Of a DNA stretch of 64,000 nt, positions 1-10,798 are shown piece by piece. Each line of letters starts with the position of its first letter. The stretch's first letter is position 1. Origin of the DNA: Pomphorhynchus laevis (lineage: Eukaryota; Acanthocephala; Palaeacanthocephala; Echinorhynchida; Pomphorhynchidae); assembly GCA_012934845.2 (NCBI GenBank), contig WNNJ02003230.1:1-64000 (forward strand). The letters are read 5' to 3'. Position numbers and translations under genes: made by a program. The notes under the pieces were generated by a model. The model made no database searches. It saw nothing but the letters and a program-made list of their open reading frames with translations, and was not told the origin of the DNA.

Positions 1-222
1 ATATTATATATTAATAATAAAAAAATTGGTTTTTAATAAACATACAATCTAAAATAAATTCAAAAATACAATACAAAATCAACTCAACGATATTGGGCAA
101 CGATCAGCAAACATCAACGATACAAGATTAAATCCCTATTAAACTCACAAGGACTTGTTCTGTACGGCTTAAACACTCGATCACCAAAGCTAATTACAAT
201 AAAACTTACAATTACAACATAA
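1..222. other. Flank upstream of family A retroelement
   Basis: AT-rich, no open frame. It holds several copies of CAACGAT or a close variant (around 86, 98, 114 and 225), which may be untranslated leader of the retroelement that follows. The window edge cuts the element's true 5' end, so this cannot be settled. Confidence 0.3.
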
Positions 223-1182
223 CCCAACGATAAACCCAACGAGAAATATCAGTTTACAAAAAAAACAACACATGCCTCGGGGAAAGCCTGCTGTACATGC
301 AATGGCCAAGCGGCACGCTGCAAGGGGTGTAAATGCGCAAGGTCTGGAAAATCGTGTATGGACTGCCATGCTAGGAATTGCTCAAATCGACTAGAAGTAT
401 CAACACTAGAGGGCGATAATGTCCTGAATTTCACAGAGTCTGCCGACGTTCCAACCAAAAAGGCTGTCCAAATGGATGAAGTGTACGATGAGGTAATTCT
501 ATGGAAACCTAATCTGTTTCGATTGCCACGTTGTTATGAATCGGAAATCTTCATCGCTGAACTTACTCGAATATATGAGGGAGCATCATCAAACACGGAT
601 TCACTTATATGTGCAATATCACTTTGTCAATTAGTTGTACAACGTAGTGGATATTCGAATACGCGAAAGCTCAAGGCTTTATTAGCAAGACGTCTCGCTA
701 GCTGGTCCTCTGGAGACATATCATCTCTACTAAACGAAGCTAGATATCTTCAGCGCCTTGACGTAAAAAAATCACACAATAATATAACCAACGATACAAC
801 GAAACAATTTCGGAAATTTGTTCTCAATGGTAAGATAACGGCAGCGATGAAATTAATCAAGACAGAGTATGGACACGGCGTGCCAATGGCCCTGGATACT
901 TTAACATGTGTTAAATCAGTGAGACATATACTTATTGATAAGCATCCACAACCAGCTGACATGCATGAGCAAGCACTAGTCACTCAACCAATAACTGAAA
1001 TACATGACTTCAACCAAGTTGCTTTCGAGAGTATTGACGGATCAAAAATAATTGAGGCTGCTAAGAGAACAAAGGGTAGTGCAGGACCTTCTAGAATGGA
1101 CGCAAAAGCATGGACCGAAATGCTTTCGAATTTCGGTACGGAGTCACAACAATTAGCGGATGCGCTAGCATTGTTTGCTTAA
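223..1182 (+). pseudogene. N-terminal part of family A RT/RLE polyprotein
   Basis: The frame is open from the codon after a stop at 220-222, with the first ATG at 358; upstream codons still look coding because a Cys-rich block (Cys codons at 289, 292, 298 and onward, several CxxC pairs) precedes that ATG. Such Cys clusters at the N-terminus are probably nucleic-acid binding in this family. Next comes a helical region (LLARRLASW, then KITAAMKLI), then KHPQPAD, then the junction motif TKGSAGPSRMDAKAW that in relatives sits just before the RT fingers. The frame ends at an in-frame TAA at 1180, yet family-like residues (RIATKEVSDE) continue beyond it in the same frame. The stop is therefore probably a mutation of a Lys codon. 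Not functional. Confidence 0.7.
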
Positions 1183-1225
1183 CGAATTGCTACTAAGGAA
1201 GTTTCTGATGAGTCGATCAAAGCTT

Positions 1226-1600
1226 TTACGATATGATATCTGCGTGTTCAACGCATACGCTTCCTCTAACTCCAGTAAGAGTATCGGACCATGCTTCGAA
1301 TATCATGAACTAAGGAAGAAAAGGAAGTATCTTGAGAGAGTAAATAGCATAGAGCATGCGTCATTTATTCCCGTAGTATTTTCGATGCTCGGCGGGGCGG
1401 GTACGGAAGCGGCAATCCTGTTAAAGAGAATCGCGGGCTCTCTGGCAAGGAGTCATAACAGCTCATACAACGATGAAATAAGCAGATTACGTAGTGGCAT
1501 CAGCGTTATCCTTGCAAAGATGACTTCTCGATGTGTCCGTGGAGCTCGATCAGCTATACATCGTCCTCAAAGGGATTTATGTTTAATCAATGAAGAATAA
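1226..1600 (+). pseudogene. C-terminal RLE end of family A polyprotein
   Basis: Recognisable blocks are YDICVFNAYASS (the distal strand of the endonuclease fold, where relatives have a D-x-R-x-F core), then RKKRKYLERVNSIEHASFIP, then a Gly-rich SMLGGAGTEA block, and a final CVRGARSA motif near 1555. In relatives these form the extreme C-terminus, after the RT. Here they follow the N-terminal region directly, so the frame is a deletion product. The terminal blocks are well kept, which suggests a fairly recent deletion or a non-autonomous derivative. Confidence 0.65.
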
Positions 1601-2010
1601 TTTAGTGACTCTTTGAATATTAAAACTGGTTTGGTGAGGTTTTTTTCTTTAAAATTGTAAATTAAGGCCCATTTGCTGGAACCTATATTAATGTAATAAT
1701 ATTTATAATAAAAAAATAAAAAAATAATATTATATAAATAATAATATTTAATACACCTAGCATCTTTATATAGTATTTAATATATTATTAATAAATTTGT
1801 TGTATATTTATAGTTAAAAAAAAGAGCATTTTATAAATCAAGATAATTTTCGTAAATTCGTTTTCTTGTTAATTATCTTGGTGTATTGAATCAGATAACT
1901 GAGTATTTTCTACAGAACATTAACAAAATTTATTAAAATTTAATAAAAATTAAAATAAATATTTTATGTAATTTAAATTTTTGTGATTTATAACATGTTG
2001 ATAATCGTTA
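1601..2010. other. AT-rich spacer
   Basis: No supported gene. Runs of A and T and short ATAAT repeats; the first bases may be the 3' untranslated tail of the retroelement. Confidence 0.5.
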
Positions 2011-2613
2011 TTAATACTTCACGACCTCGTTCCATATAAACGTGCAATTGCCGTCGGTAGAAACTGCTTTTTTAATTTGATTGTTTTCATGTCCTGCGGG
2101 CATGCTAAGGCTGCTACCCCCTCCGAAAGTAATTTTAATAAATTTTCGACTTCCACAATATGCAGAAATCAAATCCATCTTTCGACTTGAACATTTCAAT
2201 TAGTAATGATTCAAATTCCCCTTCGGTGGATTTCCAGATGCCTCACAAGTTTCGACAAATCGTGTTCCCAATTCACAAATCGATCATATCCACATGTTCA
2301 CCATCGGATCATCAGTGGCAGGCACTTACATTTTGTGGTAATTCACGTAGCTTGCTAACCAATTGCAATAAGTTGTCGTGGATTAGAAACCCGCCTTACG
2401 TATATTTTGATGGTTCACATTCTGACGTACACTTGTCGTATGAACGCACATTACGGTGCTTCGCGAAGTGATAAAATCCTTTCTCTCATTTAATGAATTC
2501 GCTGCTTCTGGATGCAGTTTTGATGCTCTTCTGTCAATCGCAACAGACATGTTATTTTCAGTGATGATGCAGTGCTTTAACTGCTGCTGCTCTCTTTTCC
2601 CACTGTCAGACAA
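2011..2613 (-). CDS. Candidate 3' end of a small two-exon gene
   Basis: Two minus-strand blocks can be joined. Exon 2613-2400 follows a good acceptor (CGTCTATTTTAG) and ends at a GTAAGG donor with one base left over. Exon 2093-2011 starts after CCCGCAG with two bases that complete the codon, then reads to a stop (ending WNEVVKY). The implied intron is 306 bp and the joined piece is 98 residues plus stop, containing SDSGKREQQQLK and IDRRASKLHPEAANSLNER. No domain is recognised. Support is only the matching splice phases, the coding-like composition and the higher GC. It could equally be old transposon debris. Its 5' end would face the plus-strand gene starting at 3222. Confidence 0.28.
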
Positions 2614-2706
2614 CTAAAATAGACGAATTGATCTACGGTGTAAAGATTTACATGACATTTACGTCATCTTATGGCACTGTGCTGCAAGGATCGTGCTATT
2701 AGCCTT

Positions 2707-2732
2707 CTCTATCTTATCTCGATAAGATAGAG
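2707..2732. repeat. Perfect hairpin, 12-bp arms
   Basis: Arms 2707-2718 (CTCTATCTTATC) and 2721-2732 with a 2-base centre. One of many near-loopless palindromes in the window. Confidence 0.8.
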
Positions 2733-2921
2733 ATAACAATAATATTGTGCTGTCATGTAAAAAGGGTATGTATCAATAATATGCTTGTCATCACAATATT
2801 GACTCGTCATCAATATTGTCTGCGGTATAAGGACGACTGCATGTCGTGTAGTGTGGCTTCGCTGCAATTTCTGTCGTAGTATAGCAGCAACAGTGAAAAA
2901 GTAGACTGTAGTAATATTCAC
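2709..2921 (-). CDS. Candidate 5' exon or small ORF
   Basis: An ATG-started frame of 70 residues beginning MNITTVYFFTVAAIL, with a hydrophobic then basic start that could be a targeting signal. It could be the first exon of the gene proposed at 2011-2613, but I do not see a clearly preferred donor that joins them. It partly overlaps the palindrome at 2707-2732. Weak support. Confidence 0.18.
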   Translation of the reverse strand: MNITTVYFFTVAAILRQKLQRSHTTRHAVVLIPQTILMTSQYCDDKHIIDTYPFYMTAQYYCYLYLIEIR

Positions 2922-3221
2922 TTTGTGTTATTGTTTTTCTGAAGCTGTCATTGCTATTTATTACTTTGCGGCGGGCTGCTGATTTGCTTCTGTGCGCTTA
3001 CACAGCACGATGACCATAGCACGACACTTCTCTCTAAGCAAATTGACTTTGCTTAGATAATGTGTTTGCTAGAACAAACGAAGCCTGAAGAAGAAAACAA
3101 GATTCATCAAATTTGTAAAGAAAGAAAAATGTCGACCAATCTGATTGAGCGGTCGTCAATAACCATCGAAATCACTATCTCGCTAATCATAACCAGTGCA
3201 ATTAGCGGGAACGCATAGTAG

Positions 3222-3249
3222 ATGGATCATCAGCTGTTATTGTCAAACG
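3222..3249 (+). CDS. Exon 1 of Asn/Gln-rich protein gene
   Basis: Short first coding exon starting ATGGATCATCAG (MDHQLLLSN) and ending at a GTATGT donor after 28 bases (phase 1). An in-frame TAG lies directly before the ATG, which fixes the start. The phase matches the acceptor at 5090 exactly. The region 2940-3221 is then the likely 5' untranslated region and promoter. Confidence 0.55.
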
Positions 3250-5089
3250 GTATGTGTATATTATATTTATTGTACTTTAAATATGTGTAAACACAAGGTC
3301 ATATCTGATAGCATCAAGTTGTTTTACATATAGAAGTATTATTAGAGAAGCTGTGTGCTACTAAGTTGTAAACATATTTTATGTGTTTACACAATTTAAT
3401 AAATACAACTCGGTATATTCAAGCATTAACAAATCGTTGACTGTAGTAAATGTGTATAGCTAACTGAGTCTACGTATTTATAAATAAAATATGATAAATA
3501 TATAATATTATACATTTAATCTTATAAGATTAGGTGGATAAGATTATACATTTAATCTTATAAGATTATGTGGATGAGATTATACATTTAATCTTATAAG
3601 ATTATGTAGATAAGATTATACATTTAATCTAATGAAATTAGATGTATAAGATTTTTCATTAAATCTAATAAGATTATGTTGATAAGATTATACATTTAAT
3701 CGTATAAGATTTAATCTTATAAGATTAAATATAGGATTATAATAAATGATTATATTTTACATACAGTAGCATTATTTATAAATGCAATAAAATTTATAAT
3801 ATTATAAAATCAAATAATTATAAATAATAAATAATTAAATAAGATTTTATGTAATTTAAAATGCAAATCTGGAATTTGAAATAAAAATCAATTTTTATGA
3901 TTGCTTGATAAATAATACAATGTATTAGAATAAATCTATAAGATTAAATAATGTACAAGATTATACATTTAATCTTATAAAATTAAATATATAAGATTGT
4001 AATATTTTATTTTACAATTTTAAGTTGGCTGATTCTTCAAACGGCGAAAAAAAGTATTAAAAAACATAAATATGCCTTTTTGGTATTAAAAAATTTAAAA
4101 GAACATGAAGGCAAGCGAACACATACTTGCCATTATTAAGGATTATGACCGTATAATTTTTTAGGAATATATATGCAAGAGACTATAATTTTAATGAGAT
4201 TAATGTAATTATATAGCAAATTGTTAATAAATGTTTGACTTTCTTCCAGATATAACTCAGATGTGCTTAAAATAATTTAAAATGATATTAAATAATGATA
4301 TTTCATAACGTATTAGAATGCATGTTGATATATAATACGATTGTGGTTAAGAAACGTGGCATAAAGCCTAATCGTACACCAGTTTCTGGCTACATAAAAT
4401 CTTTATTCTAATTTTTTAATTAAACATAATTTTCTGTTTTAAAAGTTATTTTTATGATTTAAGCAATTTATATTTATAGTCAAACATGTTACACGTGATT
4501 ATATGTTACATGAAAATATATTGAAAATTAAAAATATAACTGAAACATCTTTATTTAAGAATTTTAAATATTCGAAATTTATGTTACATATAATTGTGAT
4601 TATATATTACATGAAAATATATTGAAAAAATTAAATATAACTGAAATATCTTCATTTAAGAATTTGAAATATTCTAAAATTGTGCCAATAATCGTTCGTT
4701 ATTTCTGATTACAATCAACAGACAAAAAATAATCTAAATTAAAAATTATCTAAATTAATAAAATATTATCAAAGTATTGTTAAAATAATCTAAATATTGA
4801 AAAATTTATTGTTTTGCGATCTGAATAGTCAAGAATTCAGGTAAATATTAAATAATAATCTAAATTTAAATCTAAATTTTGAAAAATTCATATTTATTAT
4901 TTTTTATAGTAATGATATTAATCCGATCTATATAGTCACAAGAGTGATAAAGAAAATCTATTATGATTTTTAATTTAGACCAGAATGTAAAAGAAAAATG
5001 TTTATCATTAGATATAATTACGATGATTACGTATCTTTACCATTTTTGTTAAAGTAAAAGTTCCTTGACTTTGGAGCTTTCTTATTTAG
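3250..5089 (+). other. Intron 1 of Asn/Gln-rich protein gene
   Basis: 1,840 bp, very AT-rich, with a 36-bp minisatellite near its start. It ends GAGCTTTCTTATTTAG at 5089, a good polypyrimidine tract and acceptor. No other gene seen. Confidence 0.55.
3518..3730 (+). repeat. 36-bp minisatellite
   Basis: Five and a half units starting at 3518, 3554, 3590, 3626 and 3662, built on AATCTTATAAGATT followed by TGGATAAGATTATACATTT. Each unit contains the near-palindrome ATCTTATAAGAT. The fourth unit is the most diverged. Related ATTTAATCTTATAA blocks recur at about 3965. Confidence 0.85.
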
Positions 5090-6535
5090 TAGAATCCACT
5101 AATAAGTCATCTGGTACGAATAATATCATATTGTCTTCATCCGATCAGTTTGATTTCTTTGGTAATCATGCCGGTAATATATGGTCTTCACATGAAAATG
5201 ACGATCAGTTCAAGAATAACCAGTCTTTAGTATACGATAATTCAGTAAATATCTCCCAGCAACATTATCATCAAAATCACCATATTCCCATAAACGTACA
5301 GCAAGCGACCAGCTTCTCCCCCTCTTGTAATACATTTTTAACTAACCTACCAATACAGACATCAACTCAGGCATTTGCAGATCAACAAAGTCAGCTACGT
5401 CCTCATTATTGCCAACCACAACAAGTAGTTGATCAATTGGGTAATGTAACGAATCATGTTGGAAACAACATCAATACGCCCGGTGCTGCTTTTATTCAAA
5501 ACAACCAAAATACTCTAGTTCAAAACAATACAAATCTGATACAACCGATAAATTTGGTAAATATTGGCCCCCTACCGAACAACTGTCACGATAATGGTAT
5601 AGGGAGCGGTCGTAATCATGGAAATCGCGTAGCAATACGGAGTTCTAATAGTATTGGAGGTAATGGCGGCTTTTTGATTATGCGAGATGGCAAGCTGCAG
5701 TACGTTCCAAATACGATCGGATCCCAGTCTAGTATTAGCTTACCTAGCATACAGTGCATGCTTAATAGTCGATCCAACGCGAACTGCTTTGAATCAAAAC
5801 CGGCATCAGATAAAAAACGTAAAGACAAGTTCACTGTTTCACATTCGGCATCTGGCCGGAGTGGTAACAATGCGTCAGCTAGATTGCCACAACAGTTAGT
5901 AAAGAAGAAACAACGGCCTTTGAAACCTAAACCCGTTACATCTGCTTTGATGCCTAAAGCCATACTTCCTAGGCAATCGAATTCATCCGTTACAACTACT
6001 AATATTAGCAGCAATCAATTGTTGTACATGGCGTCTACTGCTTTTACTCCACCATCGACGACGGTTAGAAAAAGTCAATCGTCACGAACAAGGAAGAAGC
6101 CTAAAACTGCAAAGACGTGCTCTATCGCATCCACATTGCCGAATCTAGACAATAGCATTGTACATCCAACTTCAGCTATCCCAGAACAATCAATAATTAA
6201 TACAATTCCTCAGAATTACAGTCACATGCAAAATCAATTGTCCAACTCAAATCTAATAATGTATTCCAATCAGCAAAGAATTTTTCAAGCTCAACAGCCA
6301 CCTTCTAATTTCTTTCATTTTGTTTCTGGAAAAGTGGGGCCTGCGATATTAATAGAGGATTCAAAGGCTATCGCCTACATTAAAGTAGATGATAATTTAG
6401 AAATGCTTTCACAGCAAGCTATCCCATCGCAACAATATATTTCCAAGTTATATGAGGTGTATTACAATCAAATGAATGTTGACCCAATGACCAGCTCAAT
6501 TACTGTTCATAAACAGGAGTCTACACAAAATTTAG
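5090..6535 (+). CDS. Main exon of Asn/Gln-rich, probably nuclear protein
   Basis: A single 1,446-base exon (482 codons, phase 1 at both ends) of a three-exon gene whose full product is 506 residues (exons 3222-3249, 5090-6535, 7550-7596). It opens after TTATTTAG and closes at TTTAG/GTAAAA. The protein is rich in Asn, Gln and Ser with no folded domain I recognise. Three basic patches, KKRKDKF, KKKQRPLKPKP and RTRKKPKTAK, look like nuclear localisation or nucleic-acid-contact segments. A more ordered block near the C-terminus (SNFFHFVSGKVGPAILIED to KLYEVYYN) may be the conserved part. The shape fits a transcriptional or chromatin co-regulator, but that is inference and I give no name. The frame is intact with no stops, unlike the surrounding transposon debris. 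Confidence 0.85.
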
Positions 6536-7549
6536 GTAAAAGTTTATAAATTTAACTTTAAGTTGATTTTAAATATCTGAGTTGATTAGTAAAATGACTA
6601 GTTAATATCTTATTTTATATCAGTGAAATATTTATATTTTAATTTAAATAAATTAGTATTTAATTATTTAATTATTATTTAATTACTATTTATTTTAATT
6701 ACTATTTAAAATAAATTTCTATTTATTTTAAATATGTGAGTTGATTAGTGAATTGAGTAGTTAATATCTTATTTAATATCAGTAATATGAATGAAATAAC
6801 AGGGGGAAATTGTAAACCATCGAAAATCATCAATCAAAAACTTAGATAAGATCACTGAAAATGTCGGTGATCTTCCTCAATAAATACTTTAAAGTTGAAC
6901 AAGTAATTTTAATTAAATTAAAGCTATATGAAATTATTAATTAATTATTTTTCAAAAAATTTACGAGACATTATGCGCAATTCGCAAATTAAAGTCATAA
7001 TATATTGAAATTAATAGTTAATTGTTTTTGCAATTATATAAATAAAATTGACGATTTATGATTACAATTTTAATTATCATAATTAATACAATTAAATTAC
7101 TCGATTAAATACAATGTGTTACATTGTACCTTCTGGTTTAAATCCTATGGAATTGTAATTGAATCCATATAAAAAACTACGTGTTTGAATCAACTATAGT
7201 TTTTATGATATCACAAAATCATTTTATAACTTCAATAAAACCGTTCCATAAACACATTTTATATCCTTTAAATCACAACTGTGGGCTTACTATATAGGCC
7301 CACAGTGCCAATCTATTATTATCATACATTACACATATATATATATCGATTGATATCATTTTATTTTGATTGATCAAGCAATTGCCCCATATATTTAGCG
7401 TATAAAATGTCATTTAAAAATATTAAAATTACAATTATCGTTGAAAACAAAGAAGTATAAGATATTTTTGTGTACATTTTATTTTACCACCAGTTACACA
7501 AGCCCGTCATTTATTTGTGTGAACCTTTATTTTGTAAATTTCTTTTTAG
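6536..7549 (+). other. Intron 2 of Asn/Gln-rich protein gene
   Basis: 1,014 bp, AT-rich, ending TTGTAAATTTCTTTTTAG, a strong acceptor. Nothing else supported. Confidence 0.6.
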
Positions 7550-7596
7550 ACGATTCTGGAAAATCATCGAGCATTGTGAAAACCGATAAAAATTAA
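7550..7596 (+). CDS. Terminal exon of Asn/Gln-rich protein gene
   Basis: 47 bases. The first two complete the split codon (G+AC, Asp), then DSGKSSSIVKTDKN and TAA at 7594-7596. The phase agrees with the donor at 6536, and a canonical AATAAA lies about 210 bases downstream, which supports this as the true 3' end. Confidence 0.65.
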
Positions 7597-7806
7597 GAAA
7601 ATGAATGTGTATATTTGATAATGAATTTAAAAGCAACGATTTTTTGTCTGTAAAAATGTAATATTTTAATGGTAGAATCAAATTATTCCCGTGTATGTCG
7701 GATATTGTTATGAAATGATGCCCGATCATTTTCAAACTGTGTACATTGTTTTATTCGTTTCTTTATTTGCTGGAATAATCGCTATTGTTGTATCTTATTT
7801 GTGACT

Positions 7807-7812
7807 AATAAA
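7807..7812 (+). terminator. Polyadenylation signal AATAAA
   Basis: Canonical hexamer in GACTAATAAAGCGC, 3' of the stop at 7596. Likely 3' end of the Asn/Gln-rich gene transcript. Confidence 0.55.
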
Positions 7813-8138
7813 GCGCAACTTGAATTGAATATAACTATTCTTAAATTTTATTATGATAATTCTACTATGATATATTTTTGACATAAATCAAACAATTTTG
7901 TCCATTTTCAATATTTTAGATTGGCTGAGTCTACGTATTTTATATTATTTATGAATTAAAAATAAAGATAGATAAAATCGACAGTTAATAAATAATAAAT
8001 AATATAATTTAATAATGATAAATAAAATCAATAATTAAAATTTATTAATAATTATATAAAATTTTATATAATTTATATTAAATAATGTTAGAATTTAACA
8101 TAAAAATCAATTGTACTTTATTGCATCTGTGAGCTGAA

Positions 8139-8182
8139 AATTTTCTGATTGTGGCACGATATTATTCTCACAGGTATTGAGG
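8139..8182 (-). repeat. 3'-end fragment of tRNA-derived SINE (type 1)
   Basis: Reverse complement of the last ~45 bases of the SINE at 13578-13910 (shared block CTGATTGTGGCACGATATTA). A truncated third copy of that family. Confidence 0.65.
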
Positions 8183-8229
8183 ATAAAAAATCAATTTTTA
8201 ATTTTACAAATTAGATCATGTTAAAATAA

Positions 8230-8770
8230 TTTGAAAAATAGTAGAAATTGTGGTCACTGCTTTAATAACCTGGCAAACCGGTACGTCAAAGATTTATATC
8301 AAGTCCGCAAGTCACCGAGACGTTCCCTGGAGATGTTCGGTATATTATCCGCATGTTGCTTCGTTTTGTTGGGGCTTCCAATTCTGGAAGGGAAGTCACA
8401 ACTCGGCTGTGATTGACCGCGTTTACAGGAATGTAGTCCACAAAAGGCAGCTATACTGAATCCATAGCCAACGTCGTTATTCTGTCTCTGCCAGGCTGCA
8501 ACAATACTAAATTCTCACGCCGTCCATATGTCAGATGCCGTACGGTTCTCGTCAAAGTTGGAAATCCATTGCCGATCGATACTCTCAATCAGCCTCGAGA
8601 AAAATGGAATGATCATTTGCTCATAGTACGACATTTGAACCATGGTTGGACTGCGGAAGCAGTTATAAAGCGTGATATTTTCATGATCGACAAGTAGCAT
8701 CTGCAACAATGACGTATCAACTGCCTAGTTTAGGCTCGGGAAGCTAGTCCAATTCCTCATATCACGATGC
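8230..8770. other. GC-richer unclassified segment
   Basis: Clearly richer in GC than its flanks, with sharp edges into AT-rich DNA. On the minus strand a short open block follows GTTGCAG and reads MLLVDHENITLYNCFRSP to an IESIDRQWISNFDENRT block and stop (8709-8515). The composition suggests an old transposable-element insert or an exon, but I cannot assign a family. Confidence 0.3.
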
Positions 8771-8900
8771 TCATACAACGTTTCATAAATTAAAAATAAA
8801 GATAGATAAAATCAACAATTAATAAAAAATAAATAATATAACTTAATAATGATAAATAAAATCAATAATTAAAATTAATTAATACTAAATAATTTTATTA

Positions 8901-9085
8901 CAAGAAGGCGAGGAAACATAAATATTTATTTGATTAGAAAAATCCAATATTTCGACGGCACTACGGCACCTTAAAAAAATTTTGGTTTCTAATATACATA
9001 CAACCCTGAAGATGACGTGCCGTAGTGCCGTCGAAATATTGGATTTTTCTAATCAAATAAATATTCCTGTTTCCTCGCCTTCTTG
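8901..9085. repeat. Fold-back element with 69-bp inverted arms
   Basis: Arms 8901-8969 and 9017-9085 match at 67 of 69 positions, around a 47-base centre. The outer end is CAAGAAGGCGAGGAAAC. The right arm carries the 3' side of a hammerhead-like motif (9006-9036), while the left arm stops within its hairpin. A single-armed relative is at 24960-25050. Its ends are AT-rich, with no clear target-site duplication seen by eye. Confidence 0.9.
9006..9036 (+). ncRNA. Hammerhead-like motif, copy 1
   Basis: CTGAAGA (9006-9012), one extra T, a hairpin with GACG/CGTC outer pairs (9014-9017 with 9029-9032) and further inner pairs, then GAAA (9033-9036). The CUGANGA and GAAA blocks match the core of hammerhead ribozymes; the extra base before helix II departs from the canonical form. 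Self-cleavage is not claimed. Confidence 0.4.
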
Positions 9086-10756
9086 AAATAATTTTATAAA
9101 ATTTTTTATAATTTATATTTATATGATGTTAGAATTTAACATAAAAGTCAATTTTTAATTGATTAAAAATACTTTCAATTAATTAAAAATCAATTTTATA
9201 TCAATTTTGATATTATATATTATATGTTATATTATATTTATATATTATATTATATTTATATACATTATATTTTATCATTTTTAATATCAACTTTAATATC
9301 AATTTAAATCGATTAAAAATCAATTTGATATTCCTGATTCAAATTTGAATTGTAGCATGTTTTTATAAGAAAAGTTCATTTTTTGTAATATACAATTTTG
9401 AGATGTACAGATTGGTCGAATTTTACAAACATATAAATTTTCAATTTAAAATTTAAAATGTTGATCAAACGAATTTAAATATTATGTGATATATGTCGTA
9501 TATATAATTATAGAAATTACGTTGAATATAATTCCATTAATATAAAATTGTATATAAAATGTACAATCTTGATATGTGATTTATCAAAATGGATATATAC
9601 ATATTCTTCATAATAGCCAGCAATATTTCATAAACATTTCAATTCATCAAAAGGAAATAAAGTTATTCAGAATATTAATAATATTTTGATAAAATAGGAA
9701 ACATTTTATTATAAAGTATAAAAAATAGATTTAATTTTGATTAAGAAACTAAATTCATCGTATCTGCCAGTACTGGTTTCAGTCCAACAAACAAGTAGTC
9801 ACCATTGACATAATGACACAATAGTTGACACCATAGTCACCATTGACATTAATCATGTCGGTTTTCATTAGCGGTATGTCTCCTAATCACACACGAACTG
9901 CTGCTTAGAGTTCTTAGTACTTCTCACTCAATATATTACGGATAAACGAATACTCATTTGACTCGAAAGGCCATTTCAATGTTTTAAATGTTTATATGAA
10001 TGTATATTAAAATAATATTACGGTCATTTAATTTCACGAATTATTGGGTTTATTTCTTTATTAACTTTAAATACCATAAATCAAAACAATTCAAAAATTA
10101 GCAGCTTGTCATCTTTCATCAGTATCATCACGCTGTATTAAGTAGAATATAATTTTAGAAAGTTTGTTAATATATTTGTAATGCAATTATGCTTTTAACA
10201 TGGCAATTATAATACTACGTTATGACCATTTCGGGGTTAACATAACTTTGGTTTCACATAACTACGTTGTGCGACACCAAATAGAGATAAAGATTAAGAA
10301 ATTAAACGATATTCCATTGTGTTTATCCTCTATTTATTTTATATCTTAATAACTTTTATTAATTATTGTCATGATTTTTAATTTAAATAAAATTAGAAAA
10401 ATTAAAAATTAGATTTTTAATTTATATTTAAAGGAATAAAATCCCAATAATTGATGATTTTTTATCAAAGAAGATTAATTTTTACTGTAAATGTTTATAA
10501 ATCAGCGATTTTAAAAAAGGGAACATGTCGACTGTTATTTTTTATTTAAGCACAAACAGAACAGTCAAATTTTAAAAACTAAAACAGGATTAAATACAAA
10601 ACTGCTTTAAAATAGAAAAACAAAAACGGACACACGCATAGCGTGGCATCATCACAATCACACGCAAAACTCAAACTCGTTTTAAATTCCTCTTTACAGG
10701 CTATTCAGACTACCGCATCGTTTCAAAAGCATTTGTGATTTGATAAGTTCATCCAA
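9086..10756. other. AT-rich intergenic DNA
   Basis: No gene supported. Near 9800-9860 the phrase AGTCACCATTGACAT is repeated about 38 bases apart. The rest is low-complexity ATATT-type sequence. Confidence 0.5.
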
Positions 10757-10798
10757 GTGAATTATATTGTCCTCGTCATCGAGGACAATATAATTCAC
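10757..10798. repeat. Perfect hairpin, 19-bp arms
   Basis: Arms 10757-10775 (GTGAATTATATTGTCCTCG) and 10780-10798 around TCAT. Isolated in AT-rich DNA, with no ORF near it. Confidence 0.9.

Larger units (their letters stand above)
223..1600 (+). mobile_element. Internally deleted RT/RLE retroelement (family A)
   Basis: A retroelement remnant with a Cys-rich N-terminus and the C-terminal end of a restriction-like endonuclease (RLE) protein, but no reverse transcriptase between them. The GC content is clearly above the flanks. The N-terminal reading frame runs to a nonsense codon at 1180-1182, stays recognisable to about 1225, and then switches directly to the far C-terminal part in another frame. 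In related RLE-type elements the RT domain of several hundred residues lies between these parts, so the copy has probably lost 1.5 kb or more. Assignment to an RLE-type family is from recognised residue patterns; the exact clade is not certain. Confidence 0.75.

Noticed and set aside
5065-5089. Start of the Asn/Gln-rich protein at an upstream TTG
   Set aside because: Eukaryotic genes do not normally start at TTG, and a strong acceptor at 5089 with a phase-matched ATG exon at 3222 explains the frame.
5090-6535. Assignment of the Asn/Gln-rich protein to a BAF-complex subunit of the GLTSCR1 type
   Set aside because: Composition is similar, but the diagnostic domain is not visible.
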